NCBI GenBank assembly: GCA_025331125.1
Contig: JAOALB010000110.1
Location: 124,001-188,000, forward strand
Origin: Mycogone perniciosa
Lineage: Eukaryota > Ascomycota > Sordariomycetes > Hypocreales > Hypocreaceae
DNA: 64,000 nucleotides
Direction: 5' to 3'
Shown: positions 12,801 through 27,800 of the stretch, piece by piece
Position numbering within the stretch: the first letter of the stretch is position 1
Layout of the letters: every line of letters begins with the position of its first letter
The notes under the pieces: generated by a model
The model's input: only the letters and a program-made list of their open reading frames with translations
The model's database searches: none
Told to the model about the DNA's origin: nothing
Position numbers and translations under genes: made by a program

Positions 12801-15800
12801 GCGTACTATGGTCACGAGGTTGCTTATCCAGAACCATATAATAGATTCATCAAGTACACGATGGAGGCCGAGGACACTGACGCCATTGAGTATTGGCGGA
12901 ACCAGCTTCGCGATGCACAAAAGGCAACGTTCCCGCCACCGCCCAGCATGGAATTATCGCAACGTGAGCAGACTACGGTTCGTCTGATAGAGAGAAATAT
13001 TAAACTCCCTCTGTTGGCAAAGTCGTCTGTTACGAAGGCTACGATCCTTCGCTCTGCTTGGGCTATTGTTCTTGCTCGCTACTGCGACAGTGATGATGTG
13101 TGCTTCGGCACGACTATCTCTGGTCGACAGGCGCCTGTGAATGGTCTGACGGAGATGGTTGGACCTGTAGTTGCCACTGTCCCAGTTCGAATGCGCCTTA
13201 ATAAGCAACAAAGAGTGTCAGACTTCTTGCATAGCGTGCAGGATCAGGCCTCCGAGATGGTATCCTATGAACAGTTTGGCTTGCAAAATATCGCCAAGAT
13301 TGGCCCAGATTTTAAGGATACTTGCGATTTCACTAGCTTGCTTGTTATTCAGCCGATGCAACATATAATCTACGGTGATGAGAACAAAGAAGCCCTTCTT
13401 GCATCTGCTGATCCGGAAGATCTGGGCGAGGTTGGTATGTTGCAGAACTATTTCACCTATCCGCTAGTCGTTCAGGCTCAGGTCCACGATGATTTCATTA
13501 AGCTGGGACTTCTCTATGACGCAGACATCCTTTCTGAGTCTAAGACGCTGGCTCTATCGCAGCATATTGAGAATGTTACGGAGCAGCTTGCTCAGCAACT
13601 GGAAGGCGAGACCGCGCTTGGCGATATTTCCGTCTCTGGTTCTTGGGACTTGGAAAATGCTCTCCAATTTAACTCTGAAGAGCCTGAAATTGTTGATTCT
13701 TACATCCACGATTTGGTGACACAGCAAGCTATTCTTCGACCCAATGCACCGGCTATTCATGGCTGGGACCGAGAGTTCACATATGATCAGCTTGACAAGA
13801 TCACTAACCGGCTGGCGCATTATCTTGTTAATTCTCATGGCGTCAAGCCTGGAGATCTTGTGCCTGTATGCTTCGAGAAATCAGCTTGGTATTTTGTAGC
13901 TATCTTGGCGGTCCTCAAAGCCGGTGCCGCATGGGTTCCACTCGATCCGTCACATCCAGAGCAGCGCTTGCGACAGGTGGTGTCCCAGACGAATGCCAAA
14001 CTGGCCCTGTCCTCGCCAGCAAATATCGCCCTGTGTTCTAGTATCCTTCAGAACGTCATTGTGGTTTCATTGGAGCTGGATAAGAAGCTTGTCAACACTG
14101 AACCCAGCTCTCATTCACCTAATGTTGTTATGACAACACGACATGCCGCCTATGTCCTTTTCACGTCTGGAACTACGGGTATACCTAAGGGCTTTGTTAT
14201 GGAGCACGGATCCGTTTCTACAAGCCAGACAGCTATCGCAAGGAGACTTGGTCTTACGCCCGATGTTCGAATGCTGCAGTTTTCTTCCTTCGTCTTTGAC
14301 CTGTCGATCGGCGAGATTATTGGTCCTCTGATCACCGGCGCTTGTGTATGTGTTCCATCGGAGCATACCCGCATGAATAACCTGAAAGAGTTTATCTATG
14401 ACATGAATGTCAACTGGCTATATTTGACCCCTTCGTTTACCCGGACGCTCCATCCTGAAGATGTTCCCAGCGTTGAACTACTACTCCTTGCAGGCGAGGC
14501 TGTCCCTCGCGAAGTTTTTGCAACTTGGTTTGGGAAGGTTCGTCTTATCAATGGCTGGGGTCCTGCTGAAACCTGCTGCTTTAGTACTCTATATGAGTGG
14601 CAATCAGCAGATGAGTCCCCTCTAACTGTTGGTCGTCCTGTCGGCGGATTCTGCTGGATTGTGGATCCAGATGATCCTCATCGACTCGCACCAACAGGTA
14701 CTATCGGCGAGGCTGTCATCCAAGGCCCAACGCTTCTCCAAGAATACCTGGGCGACAGGAAAAAGACGGAGGCTACTGTGGTTACTTCTCTTCCTCAGTG
14801 GGCTCCTAAGCGCAACCTATCACACTGGAGCAGGTTTTACAAGTCTGGAGATCTTGTCTCCTATAATGCTGATGGTACCATTGAGTTCTCTAGCCGAAAG
14901 GATACCCAAATCAAGATTCGTGGTCTCCGTGTTGAGCTAGGGGAAATTGAGCACCATATCCAGAACGCTTTGGATGGGGTTCGCCAGATAGGTGTTGATG
15001 TGTTCAAGACTGATAATGGTACAAACCTCATTGCGTACTTCAACTTTAATGGCGACAAGAAGACCGTCACTGGTGCGTACCAGGTCGACAAGTATGGTCC
15101 ATTTGCTGCAATTACCGATGAATTGCAAGGCCGTCTTTCGGCTGTCTTGGCCAAGCTCACTGTGACGCTTCCTCGATATATGATCCCGACCTACTTCATT
15201 CCGTGTCGCTACATGCCAATCAACATCTCGAGTAAGTTGGACAGAAAAGAACTTCACAAGCATACGGCTGCTCTAAGCCAAGAGGAACTTGCCAAGTATT
15301 CTCTCCATAATTCCAAAAAGAGAGCCCCGAAAACCCTCATGGAACAGCGGCTCCAGACGATCTGGGCAGAGATTTTAAATACTCCAATGGACTTGATTGG
15401 TCGTGATGACAGCTTCCTGGCACTGGGTGGTGATTCAATTATGGCCATTCACCTTGTCAACACAGCTCGCGAGGAAGGTATTTTGATCACAGTGAAGGCC
15501 ATCTTCGACGACCCACGCCTTATTGCCGTTGCTGCTCAGGCCGAAGAGGCCGAGATTGTTGAGCAAGATGATTATGTGAATTCATTCAGTCTGCTTGATG
15601 ATCACCTCCGCAACCTGGCTATTTCCGGTGACTTAGCAAGCAAGTGCGGATTGGCTCCTGGGCAGGCCATTGAGGATGCTTATCCTTGTACAAAGCTCCA
15701 GGAGGGCTTGTTAGCTCTCTCAATCAAGCAGCCTGGCTCGTATATCGCGAAGTACAGCTACCTGCTGCCTGCACATATTAATGTCGCTCGCTTCAGGGCT

Positions 15801-18800
15801 GCTTGGGAGGCAACTGTTTCCATGTGTACCAATTTGCGGACAAGAATCGTGCAGATAGGTGACATTTGCCTCCAGATTGTCATCCAAGAGGATGCAAAGT
15901 GGACGAGAGTCCAAGCGTATGATCTTTCATCGGCTGAACGTGCAATGCAGCCTATGGAGATGACTTATGGATCACCACTTACCCAGTATGCTCTCCTTGA
16001 GCTGAATGAGGAGCGGTACTTCATTTGGTCTGTGCATCATGCTGTATTCGATGGATGGTCTATGAACATTATGATGCACACCTTACAGAGGGCTTATCAC
16101 GGCATGCAGGTGATGGCACCTGAGCCATATGCCCGATTCATCAAGTACACTATTGATATCGACAACGATGCTGCTGAAGAATACTGGAGGAGTCAACTCC
16201 ATGGCGTGCAAAGAGCGACATTCCCACACTCTTCAGCCGGCCGACCATCTGCCCATGAGAAGCTGAGGACTACTTGTATCTCGAGGAAGGCTATCGAGCT
16301 TCCAGAATCGACAAGTACTTCCATTACGAAGGCGACACTTGTAAGGGCTGCCTGGGCTATCGTGCTCGCGCGTTACTGTGATAGTGACGATATTTGCTTC
16401 GGAACGACTATCTCTGGTCGTCAAGCGCCTGTTAAAAGACTCACGGAAATGGCTGGACCTGCAGTAGCTACCGTTCCTATCCGGGTCCGATTTGATCGGC
16501 AGCGAACCGTGTTAGACTTCTTACATGGAATACAGACTCAAGCTGCTGAAATGGTGACGTATGAGCAGTTCGGTCTCCAGAGCATCTCTAAACTTTCTCC
16601 CGATGCTAGAGATGCCTGCGACTTCACCAGCTTACTCGCTGTGCAGCCAATGCAAGTTTCCTCACTTAGTGACATCGAGGACGACATTCTTGTCAGTCCT
16701 GGATCAGAAGCTGAGAGACAGTTGGATATGATTCAGAACTACTTCAGCTATCCCTTGGTTATTCAGGGATATTTGTATGAAGACAAGGTTGACCTTGTTC
16801 TCGTTTACGATTCTGAGGTTCTCCCTGAAGCGCAACTCCAGGCTTTGTCTCATCACCTTGAAAATGTCATCACACAACTTGCCAACGGAGAAGACATGCT
16901 ACTCAGTGCTATCTCTGTCTCTGGTACTTGGGATCTAGAGCAGTCTACCCAGTTTAATGGTGAAGCACCTGAGGTCATCGACTCATGTATTCATAGTATT
17001 ATTGAAGAAAGGGCTGCTGCTCATCCAGACAAGCTTGCTATCCACGCATGGGATCGCCAGTTTACCTACAGTCAGCTCAACGGTGCCGCGAACCGACTAG
17101 CCCATCACCTTATCGAGGTCTATAATGTCCAACCTAAGGATATTGTGCATGTCTGCTTCGATAAATCAGCATGGCATTTGATTGCAACGATCGCGATCAA
17201 CAAAGCGGGCGCAACCTGGTCTCCGCTTGATCCCTTCCACCCAACCCAACGCCACAAGCAAGTCATTGAGCAAACAGCCGCAAAGTTGGCATTGGTCTCG
17301 CCAAGCAACGGCTCAAAATTATACGGACTAGTTCCGAATGTTGTTGAAATAACGTCGGAGCTTGATGTTCTGTTGGCAAAGAATACGAAGTCTGGTATCC
17401 AACCCCCAGCTATCACAACATCACCAAGCGATGCTGCATATATTCTCTTCACATCTGGTACCACTGGTACACCGAAAGGCGTTGTGATCCCACACCGTTC
17501 GCTCTGCTCATCTCAGACTGACACTGCCAAGAAGTTCGGTTTAACAGCTAGTACCAGAATGTTGCAATTTGCGTCATTTGTATTTGATGCTTCCGTATTT
17601 GAGATATTTACAGTGTTTATTTCCAGTGGTTGTGTCTGCGTTCCATCTTGGGACCAGCAGATGAACTCACTGGCTGACTTTATTCAAAGCTCAGGTGTCA
17701 ATGCGTCACTCTTAACCCCAACAGTCGCCCGAACTTTGCGTCCGGCAGACGTTCCTGGACTGGAACTTCTGATCCTTGGTGGTGAAGCGTCAAGCCGTGA
17801 TGTTCTGGAGACTTGGTTCGGCAAAGTTCGCCTGTTGAACGCCTGGGGCCCAACTGAGACATGTGTGGGTGCGGCCTTTCATGAATGGAAGGCGGCTAAA
17901 GAATCCCCTATGACCATCGGCCGCACTGTTGGTGGTTATTGCTGGATTGTCGATCCAAATGACCCTCAACGCCTGGCTCCTCTGGGATGTCTTGGCGAGA
18001 TTGTTGTCCAGGGTCCTAACTTGTTCCGCGAATATCTGGATGACCCAGCCAAGACCGAAGCGGCTACTGTAATCTCGCTTCCAGCTTGGGCTCCTCGACA
18101 AGAATCAGGCCAATGGAACCGATTCTATAAGACTGGTGACTTAGGTCTCTACAACCCTGACGGTACTATTCAGTACTTTGGTCGTAAGGACACACAGATA
18201 AAGATCCGCGGTCTTCGAGTGGAGTTGAGCGACATTGAACACCACGTCCATAAAAGTCTTGAGGGAGCTCGTCAGGCTGCTGTCGATGTTTTTAAGACCG
18301 AAACAGGACTGAGCTTGGTTACCTACTTCTGTTTCAGTGATGATACGCAAGTATCTGGTTCTGATACCACAGCCACCAGTAGCGATCTGTTCATGCCACT
18401 CGATCATGACACACAAGACCTGGTTTCCAGTCTGGTTGGTCGCTTGGAGGTTGTGTTACCTCGGTATATGGTTCCTACTGTCTTTATCCCTTGCAAGTAT
18501 ATGCCGATTGTAACTTCAACCAAGTTGGACCGAAAGAAACTGAAGGCCTTGACTGCAGGGCTTAGCAAGGATGAACTCTCTAAGTACTCTCTCATTAGTG
18601 AGGAGAAGACGCAGCCGCAGACACCCATGGAAAGTCGCCTTCAACTTCTCTGGGCCGAAACCATGAACATCCCAGCGGAGTCAATTGGCCGTGACGATAG
18701 TTTCCTTCAAATTGGCGGTGACTCTATCACTGCTATTCGTTTTGTTGCCGTCGCCAGAGAAGAACACATTCTCATCTCGGTCCGGGATATTTTTGATGAC

Positions 18801-21800
18801 CCCCGACTCTTGGCCATTGCTGCGAAGGCCACTACAATAAAAGATGAAGATGAGATTATGGAACAGCCGATTGAGCCTTTAAGCCTTCTGGATTCCTCTC
18901 TTAAAGGCCTTACCCAAAGCAAGGATCTGCGGGACGAGTTCAACATTCCTCGGGATCTCGAAATTGAAGACGCTTATCCTTGCACCAGCTTCCAGGAAGG
19001 TCTTATGGCTTTGGCCGTTAAACAACCTGGCTCGTACATCGCAAAGCATCTTTACCGGCTTTCAAGTCAGGTTGACATTGATCGATTCAAGGCTGCTTGG
19101 GAAGAGACGGTGAATATGTGCAGTAACCTGCGCACTAGAATCATTCTCGCCGGAGACACAACTGTGCAGGTCATCCTCAAAGATGACTATTCATGGGAAC
19201 CCACTGATGGTGTTAGCTTAAAATCATATTTGCGAGAGGCAAACAACGCTGAAATGTCATATGGCTCTCGGCTTTCTCGCTACGCCCTTATTGAGGATAA
19301 CGATGAGACGTTCTTTGCATGGACTCTTCACCATGCTGTTTTCGATGGCTGGTCTATGCGTATCATGATCAATCTCTTTCACACAATCTATGAGGGACGG
19401 ATCCCGATGATGCTTGAGCCGTACGCCCGATTCGTTAAGCACGCCATTGAACTCAATGTTGATTCTGCTAGTGAATACTGGAACAGTCAACTCCAGGGCG
19501 CTACGCGGGCCTCATTCCCTCCAGCAGTTGAGAAACGTGGTATTAATCGCACCAGGATCTTGGAGCAAACCCTTGAAGTTCCTGTTATGTCAAATCCCGC
19601 TATCACAAAGGCAACTGTGCTCCGCGCAACATGGGCTGTCCTCCTTGCTCGTTACTGCGATACAAATGACATTTGCTTCGGCACTTCCGTATCCGGACGT
19701 CAAGCTTCTGTTCATGGTTTAACCGAGATGGTTGGCCCGGTTATGGCAACTCTCCCTGTGCGACTGTCAATTAATCGTAAGCAGTCTATCTCGAAATTCC
19801 TACACGATGTGCAGAAGCAAGCAACAGAAATGGTCGCATTTGAGCAGTTCGGCTTGCAGAATATTGCCAAGCTCAGTCCAGACGCTAAGGATGCTTGTGA
19901 ATTTTCCAGTTTGCTTGTAATTCAACCTATGCAGCATTTGTTCCAGGTAGACAGCGAAGGCGATGCCGTCTTCTCGATGATCAACTTGGATGGCGACAAG
20001 GATGCGGCTATACAGAACTACTTCAGCTACCCCCTCGTTGTCCAAGTCTTCCTGTATGACGATCAGATCAAACTCGAAATGATCTATAACACAGATATCT
20101 TGGCTGAATCACAGATGGCGGCGTTATGTCACCAGTTTGACCACGTTATGCAGCAATTGGCATCCCAACAGGAAATGCTCCTTGAGCTCGTCTCGGTTGC
20201 CAGTTCTTGGGACTTCCAGCAGGCACTCAATGTCAACTCAGACCCACCGGAGCTCATTGAAGACTGCTTTCATCGCGTATTTGAGCAACAGGTTCGCCGT
20301 ACTCCTGATGCCCTCGCAATGCATGCATGGGATAGCAAGCTCACTTACGCTGAGCTGGATCGCGCCGCCAATCGTCTGGCTAACCATCTTATCAGCCTAC
20401 ATGACATCAAACCAGATGACTTTATCCATGTTTGCTTTGAGAAGTCAGTTTGGTTCCATGTGTCAATAATTGCCATTAATAAGGCGGGTGCTGCCTGGGC
20501 ACCCATAGACCCATCACATCCTATCCAGAGACTTCAGCATATAGTCCGTCAAACAAAGGCCAAGCTTGGATTGTGCTCAACGGCGAACGCTACCATGTGC
20601 TCGAGTTTGTTTCCTTCGGTACTTGAGGTCAGTGAGTCGCTTGACAAGCAGCTTGAAGAGAATGGCGTAGCCTGTGAGCAAGGACCTGCTGTTGCCGTCA
20701 GTCCACACAATTCTGCATATGTTCTCTTCACTTCTGGCAGTACCGGTTTGCCCAAGGGTCTAGTGATGGAGCACAAATCTCTATGCACCAGCCAGCGGGC
20801 CATCTCCAACCGACTCGGTCTTGGGCCGAATGTCAGGATGCTACAATTCTCTTCATTTGTCTTCGACGCGTTTGTTGGTGAGACCATCAGCACAGTGATT
20901 TCTGGGGGTTGTGTTTGTGTCCCTTCAGAACATTCACGGATGAATGACCTCAGCGGCTTTATTCGAGAGGTAGATGTTAATGGGGCTTATATGACTCCGT
21001 CCTTGGCACGAACCGTCAAGCCTGAAGAAGTCCCTAGTCTAGAATTTCTTCTTCTCGTTGGTGAAGCCGTGCCGCGAGATGTGTTTGAAACGTGGTTCGG
21101 CAAGGTTCGACTATTTAATGGTTGGGGCCCTACTGAGACCTGCGTTCTTAGCTCTGTACATGAGTGGGCATCGATTGAAGAATCACCGCTCGTTATTGGT
21201 ACCCCAGTCGGTGGCTTCGGCTGGATTGTTGATCCTAATGACCCTCAGCGTCTTGCCCCAATGGGCACACTTGGTGAAGTTGTTATCCAAGGTCCAACGC
21301 TTCTCCGGGAGTATCTTCATGATGCAGACAAAACAGCAGCGGCCATAATCACCTCACTGCCAGAATGGGCACCACGCCGCGATCAACCGCACTGGAATCA
21401 TTTCTACAAGACCGGCGATCTTGCATTCTATAATGCTAACGGGTTTATCGAGTATTCCGGCCGTAAGGATGCCCAAGTCAAAATTCGTGGCTTACGTGTG
21501 GAACTTGGTGAAATCGAGCATCAAATTCATACTGTTTTTGAAGGCGTCCGCCAGGTTGCGGTTGATGTGTTCGAAAACAGCAATGGCGTCAATCTTGTAG
21601 CTTACTTCTCATTTAGTGAGGAGACCCGAACGACAGGCATCCCTTATGATAATAGCAAGAGTCTCTTCTTGCCAGTCGACGATGATATGCAGACTCGGAT
21701 TGCAATCCTACAGGCTGAACTGGGCGTCGCTCTTCCGCGCTATATGATCCCGACTTACTTTATTCATTGTGGCTATATGCCAACTGGCATATCTCTGAAA

Positions 21801-24800
21801 CTTGATAGGAAGGAGCTTCGTCAGCAAGTAGCAGCTCTCAGTCAGGAGGAACTGGGCAAATACTCTCTACTTGCAACCAAGAAGCGTACCCCTGAAACAG
21901 CTATGGAACGCCGCCTTCAGCAAATTTGGTCCAACATCCTTCATGTTCCTGAGGATTCAATTGGCCGTGACGACAGTTTCTTGCAGATTGGCGGTGATTC
22001 TATCGCTGCTATCCGTCTGGTTGCATTAGCCCGAGACGCTGGTATCACACTCACTGTGAATGCAATCTTTGAAGACCCGCGGCTCTTAAGCATGGCGGCC
22101 AAGGCCATTGATGCTGGCTTGGAGGTCGCGACGCCCAGTGAAATCCAGGCTTTTAGCCTACTTGATCAGGAACACCATGAGCTCATCACGAGTGACAGTC
22201 TTCGACAGCAGTATGGCCTGTCAATGAACCTTGTTATTGAAGATGCTTATCCTTCTACCAAACTCCAAGAGGGTCTCATGGCACTATCGGTCAAACAGCC
22301 TGGATCCTACATTGCTAAGCATCTCTATAAACTGCCATCTCACATCGATATCAATCGCTTCAAGGCTGCTTGGGAGCTCACCATGGATATCTGCTCTAAT
22401 CTACGTACTAGGTTTGTTCTCGTTGATGGTTCATGCATTCAAATCATCACTCAAGATCATGTCTCCTGGGATCAGACTGAAAATATGGACTTGAGGACAT
22501 ACCAACATGCTTCTCGCGGGTTTGAGATGACCTACGGATCATGCCTATGCCGATACGCCATGGTCCAAGAGCAGACTGGCGAGAACTTCTTCGCTTGGAG
22601 TGCTCACCACGCAGTATTCGATGGTTGGAGTCTTCCCCTCATCCTGGGTACCTTGAGTGCTGCCTACCAGGAATCCGAGATTCCGACAATGTGGCCATAC
22701 TCAGGATTCGTGAAATACACTATGAACCTTGATCATAATGCTGCTCTTGACTACTGGCAATCGCAACTTTACGAGGCCAAGCCCGCCTCCTTCCCAGCCC
22801 ATGGCGATTCCACACCTGGATCTACCGCTATTATGCATAAGACAATCCAATTTAGCAGATCCTCAAGCACCTCTATAACAAATGCGACGGTCCTAAGGGC
22901 TGCTTGGGCTATCATTCTTGCGCGATATAGCGACTCAGATGATATCTGCTATGGCTTGACAGTATCTGGTCGTAATGCACCAGTCGCAGGTCTTGAGGTG
23001 ATGCCTGGTCCTGCCATTGCTACCGTCCCAGTTCGCGTACGCTTTGATAAGCAAAAGTCTATTGCCGCTTTTCTACAAGACACTCAGGCTCAGGCTTCTG
23101 AGATGATTGCTTATGAGCAATTCGGCCTCCAGAATATCTCAAGGATTAGTCAGCATGCTAAGGATGCATGTGACTTTACCAGCTTACTTGCCATCCAGCC
23201 TATTCAGCATCTAAACTCAGCTATGAGTGGTGATGATGATATACTCGCGCCAGCGGGTCCAGAGCATATGACATTCGAGGATACGCTTGATAATTACTTT
23301 AGCTATCCTCTGGTTGCGCAATGCCACCTCATGGAAGACAAAGTCAACTTGATGTTCGTTTATAACACTAATGTTATCGCAGAACGTCAATTGCAAGCTC
23401 TATCTCAGCAGTTCAACAATGTTGTGCAGCAGTTGCTCCCAGAAGACGATACATTACTGAGCGATATCCGTATTTCTGGCTCCTGGGATCTCGAACAGGC
23501 TACCGAGTTTAACAGCAATGGCATTGAGCTTGTGGAAGCTTGTATCCATGACCTTATTTCCGAACAAGTTTCTCGCAACCCTGGCCACGAGGCTATTTAC
23601 ACTTCCGAGGGCTCTATGAGCTACGAGACCCTTGAACGCCTGTCTTCACTCCTTGCTAACTACTTGAGTGGACTTGGTGTGCAACGCGAAGTCGTTGTTC
23701 CATTCTGCTTCGAGAAATCCATGTGGGCTGTTGTTACTATGCTCGCTATCCTTAAGGCAGGCGGTGCTTTCATGCCACTGGATCCATCTCATCCAAAAGA
23801 ACGACGTGAGGCCTTGATCAAAGAGGTGAACGCCGATATTGTGATTGTGTCGCCATCTTCTGCGGACTGCTGCAAGAACTTGGCACAAAAAGTAGTAGAA
23901 CTTTCCTCTATTTTCATCGCACACCTTTCTGAGGAGAGTGTAACTGTTGCACACAAGTCTTCTCCTAGTGATCTAGCGTACGTCCTCTTTACTTCAGGAT
24001 CTACAGGAAAACCGAAGGGTGTGGCCATGCAGCATTCGGCATTATGCACGAGCACAATTGGTCATGGTCGATTCTTCGATATTAATGCCTCCTCGAGAGT
24101 ATTCCAGTTCTCCAACTACATTTTCGATGGCAGCTTGGGCGAAATCCTTACGCCGCTAGCATTTGGTGCCACCATTTGTATCCCATCAGACACTGAGCGC
24201 CTGCAACGGGCTCCTAGCTTTATGGCTGCTGGTAAGGTCAATACAGCCATGTTGACGCCCTCATTTGTTCGGACTTTCGGTCCAGATCAGGTTCCTACAC
24301 TAAAGACCTTGATTCTGGGTGGTGAACCCGCTTCCAGAGACATGCTTGAGGCATGGGGCGATCGGGTGAGACTCATTAATGGCTATGGTCCTGCAGAGGC
24401 TTGCAACTACTCATCAACCCACGTCTTTTCGCCCCAAGATTCGCCGCGCATCATTGGCCGAGCCTTCAACAGTGCATGCTGGATTATTGAGCCTGATAAC
24501 TACAATGTTCTCACCCCGATTGGCTGCGTTGGTGAACTTATCATTCAAGGACACGCTCTAGCTCGTGGCTACATCAATGACTCGGAGCGATCTGAGAAGT
24601 CATTTGTCAGTCATGTGGAGTGCCTAGCACAAGCGGCTGGTCCTCATCGATTCTACTTGACTGGCGATCTCGTCCGATATAACTTAAATGGCGAGATGGA
24701 GTATATGGGCAGAAAAGACACACAGGTGAAGCTTCGCGGTCAACGACTTGAGCTCGGTGAAATTGAATACCATATCAAGAGCTCGCTGCCAAACATTGAG

Positions 24801-27800
24801 CACGCAGCTGTTGATGTGTCTCGCCGCGAGACTGGCGACTTGCTCATTGCCTTCGTGTCGTTCAAGGGTATGCAAGGCAGCGACTCCAACAATATCATCC
24901 CACTTGATGATGAATTGAGATCAACCCTTATGTCTCTTATGGATTATCTCAAGTCAGTGCTTCCAGGCTTCATGGTTCCTAGCATTATCCTGCCACTTAG
25001 GAATATGCCTTTTATTACATCCATGAAGCTTGATAGGAAGAAGCTGGTCAATACTGCAGCCAATCTATCCTTAGATGATCTTGCAGCCTTCTCTTTGATC
25101 ATGAGGGATTACGCCGCACCATCCACTGAGATGGAACTTAAACTACGGGATCTTTGGGTCCAGGTCCTCAAGGTCAATCCGGAAGAAATTGGAAAGAACG
25201 ACAGTTTCCTCCAGATTGGTGGCGATTCCATTACCGCCATCCATCTTGTAACACTTGCCCAACAATCCGGAATCAGTTTGACCGTGGCTGGAATTTTCGC
25301 TGATTCACGGCTGTCATCTATGGCAGCTTCAGCTGACATTGGTGAACTTGCGCCGAGTTTTGAGGCCGAGTCATTCTCTTTGCTTGACAAACCAGAGTCT
25401 ACTTTGCGTGAAGTCGTGGCTCAGTGCGATCTATCCGACACTGATGTGATCGAGGATGCTTATCCCTGCAGCAAGCTTCAAGAAGGCCTAATGGCTCTTG
25501 CCGTCAAACAACCTGGATCCTATATTGCGAGAAATGCCTACCGCCTCTCAAAGACTCTTGACATTGTTCGTTTCAAGGCCGCATGGGAGCGCACAGTAGA
25601 AATCTGCACCAATCTTCGAACCAGGATTTTGACTGCTGGCGACGCCTCCGTTCAGGTTATTGTCAAGAATGATGTAGTGTGGGACTCTGCCATTGGTATG
25701 GACTTCCAGTCGTACATGAAGTCAACCCGCACTATCACAATGGCCTATGGCTCGCGACTTTGTCGATATGCACTTATCGAGCAAGAAGATGGCGAAATCC
25801 ATTTCGTTTGGACAATTCATCATGCTGTCTTTGATGGTTGGTCTACGCGTCTTGTTCTCAGTACCCTGGTCAACAGCTATCAAGGCACGGAGGTTACTAG
25901 CATTGCTCGCTACTCCCGATTTATCAATTATGTACTTTCACTTGATATTAATGCAGCCCAGGCATACTGGAGCACTCAGTTACATGATGCAAAGCGAGCT
26001 ATTTTCCCACCAAGTGTTCCGGCAAACGACAGCTCTCGGAATACTCGCATCTTTGAGAAGGCTATCAATCTCCCCCAGATCAAGAAATCTTCTATCACCA
26101 AGGCGTCTATCCTGCGTGCGGCCTGGGCAATTGTGCTTGCGCAGTACTGTGATACTGATGATGTCTGCTTTGGTACGACTATCTCTGGCCGCCAGGCTCC
26201 TGTTCCTGGCCTCATGGAAATGGTGGGCCCAGTGGTCGCAACTGTTCCTATTCGTATCCGTCTTGATAAACAGACCTCTGTTTCCAAGTTCCTTCAGGAT
26301 GTGCAGAACCAGGCATTAGGAATGGTCACCTACGAACAATTCGGTCTACAGAATATTTCTAAACTTGGCCCTGAGATCAGAGATGCCTGTGACTTCACTA
26401 GCTTACTGGTGATACAGCCTTTGCAGCAGCTGCTAGATACAGGCGATGATGATTCTCTTCTTACTTCAGTTAGTGTGGATAATGTCGAAGACTACTTTAC
26501 CTACCCCCTTGTTATCCAGGGGCACCTACACGAAGACTTCATCAACTTGGTTTTAATCTATGATGCTAATATTGTTCCTGAGTCCCAGTTGCTTGCACTA
26601 TCTCACCAGTTCGAAAATGTGATGCAACAGTTGGTGGCTGAGGAGGATATTGCGCTTGGAAGTGTCTCTATTGCAAGCTCCTGGGACTTGGACCACGCTC
26701 TTCGTCAAAACAGCCACATACCTGAGATTATCGACTCTTGTTTCCACGAAATGGTTGAGAGTCAGGCTCATATTCGGCCCAATTCATTGGCAATCCAAGC
26801 TTGGGACGCTAACCTGACCTATGCCGAACTCAACAGCGCAGCGAACAGACTAGCCCACCATATTGTGAACAGCTTTGGGGTCAAGGAACATGACATTGTC
26901 CATGTCTGCTTCGATAAGTCGGCTTGGTTCTTTGTCGCTATTCTTGCTATCAACAAAGCTGGCGCGGCTTGGGCCCCCTTAGATCCTTCGCATCCTACTC
27001 AGCGTCATCAACAGGTGGTATCACAAACTCATGCCAAGCTAGCATTGGCCTCCTCATCCAACATCACTCTCTGCGAAAAGGTCATTAGCAAAGTTCTTGA
27101 AGTTAGCTCAGTCTTGGATAAGCAGCTAGCCCGGACACAGTCGGGTCTTCAAGGCCCGGCCATTAAAGTCTCTCCTCGTCACGCAGCTTATATCCTATTT
27201 ACGTCCGGTAGTACTGGTACTCCTAAGGGCCTAGTTATGGAACATGGTTCTGTTTGTACCAGCCAGGTCGATATCAGTAAGCGACTAGGCCTCACATCCG
27301 ACATTAGAATGTTGCAATTCGCAGCTTTCGTGTTCGATCTTTCTATCGGTGAGATCGTTGGTCCATTGATTATGGGCGCTTGCCTCTGTGTCCCGTCAGA
27401 ACACACCAGGATGAATGGTCTTACGGAATTCATTCGCAATATGGAAATTAACTGGGCGTACTTAACCCCCTCGTTTGCTCGAACTCTTAAGCCTGACGAT
27501 ATCCCTAGTCTGGAATTGCTTCTCCTTGCTGGCGAAGCTGTTCCTCGCGATGTTTTCGAGACTTGGTTTGGAAAGGTCCGCCTTATCAACGGCTGGGGTC
27601 CTGCTGAGACCTGCTGCTTTAGTACTTTACACGAGTGGGAATCACAGGATGAGTCTCCTCTTACTGTTGGTCGCCCTGTTGGCGGTTTCTGTTGGATCGT
27701 CAACCCAAATGACCCCCAGAAGCTCGCTCCCACCGGCACACTGGGTGAAGTCGTCATTCAGGGTCCAACCTTACTCCGTGAGTACCTAGCTGACCCAGTT

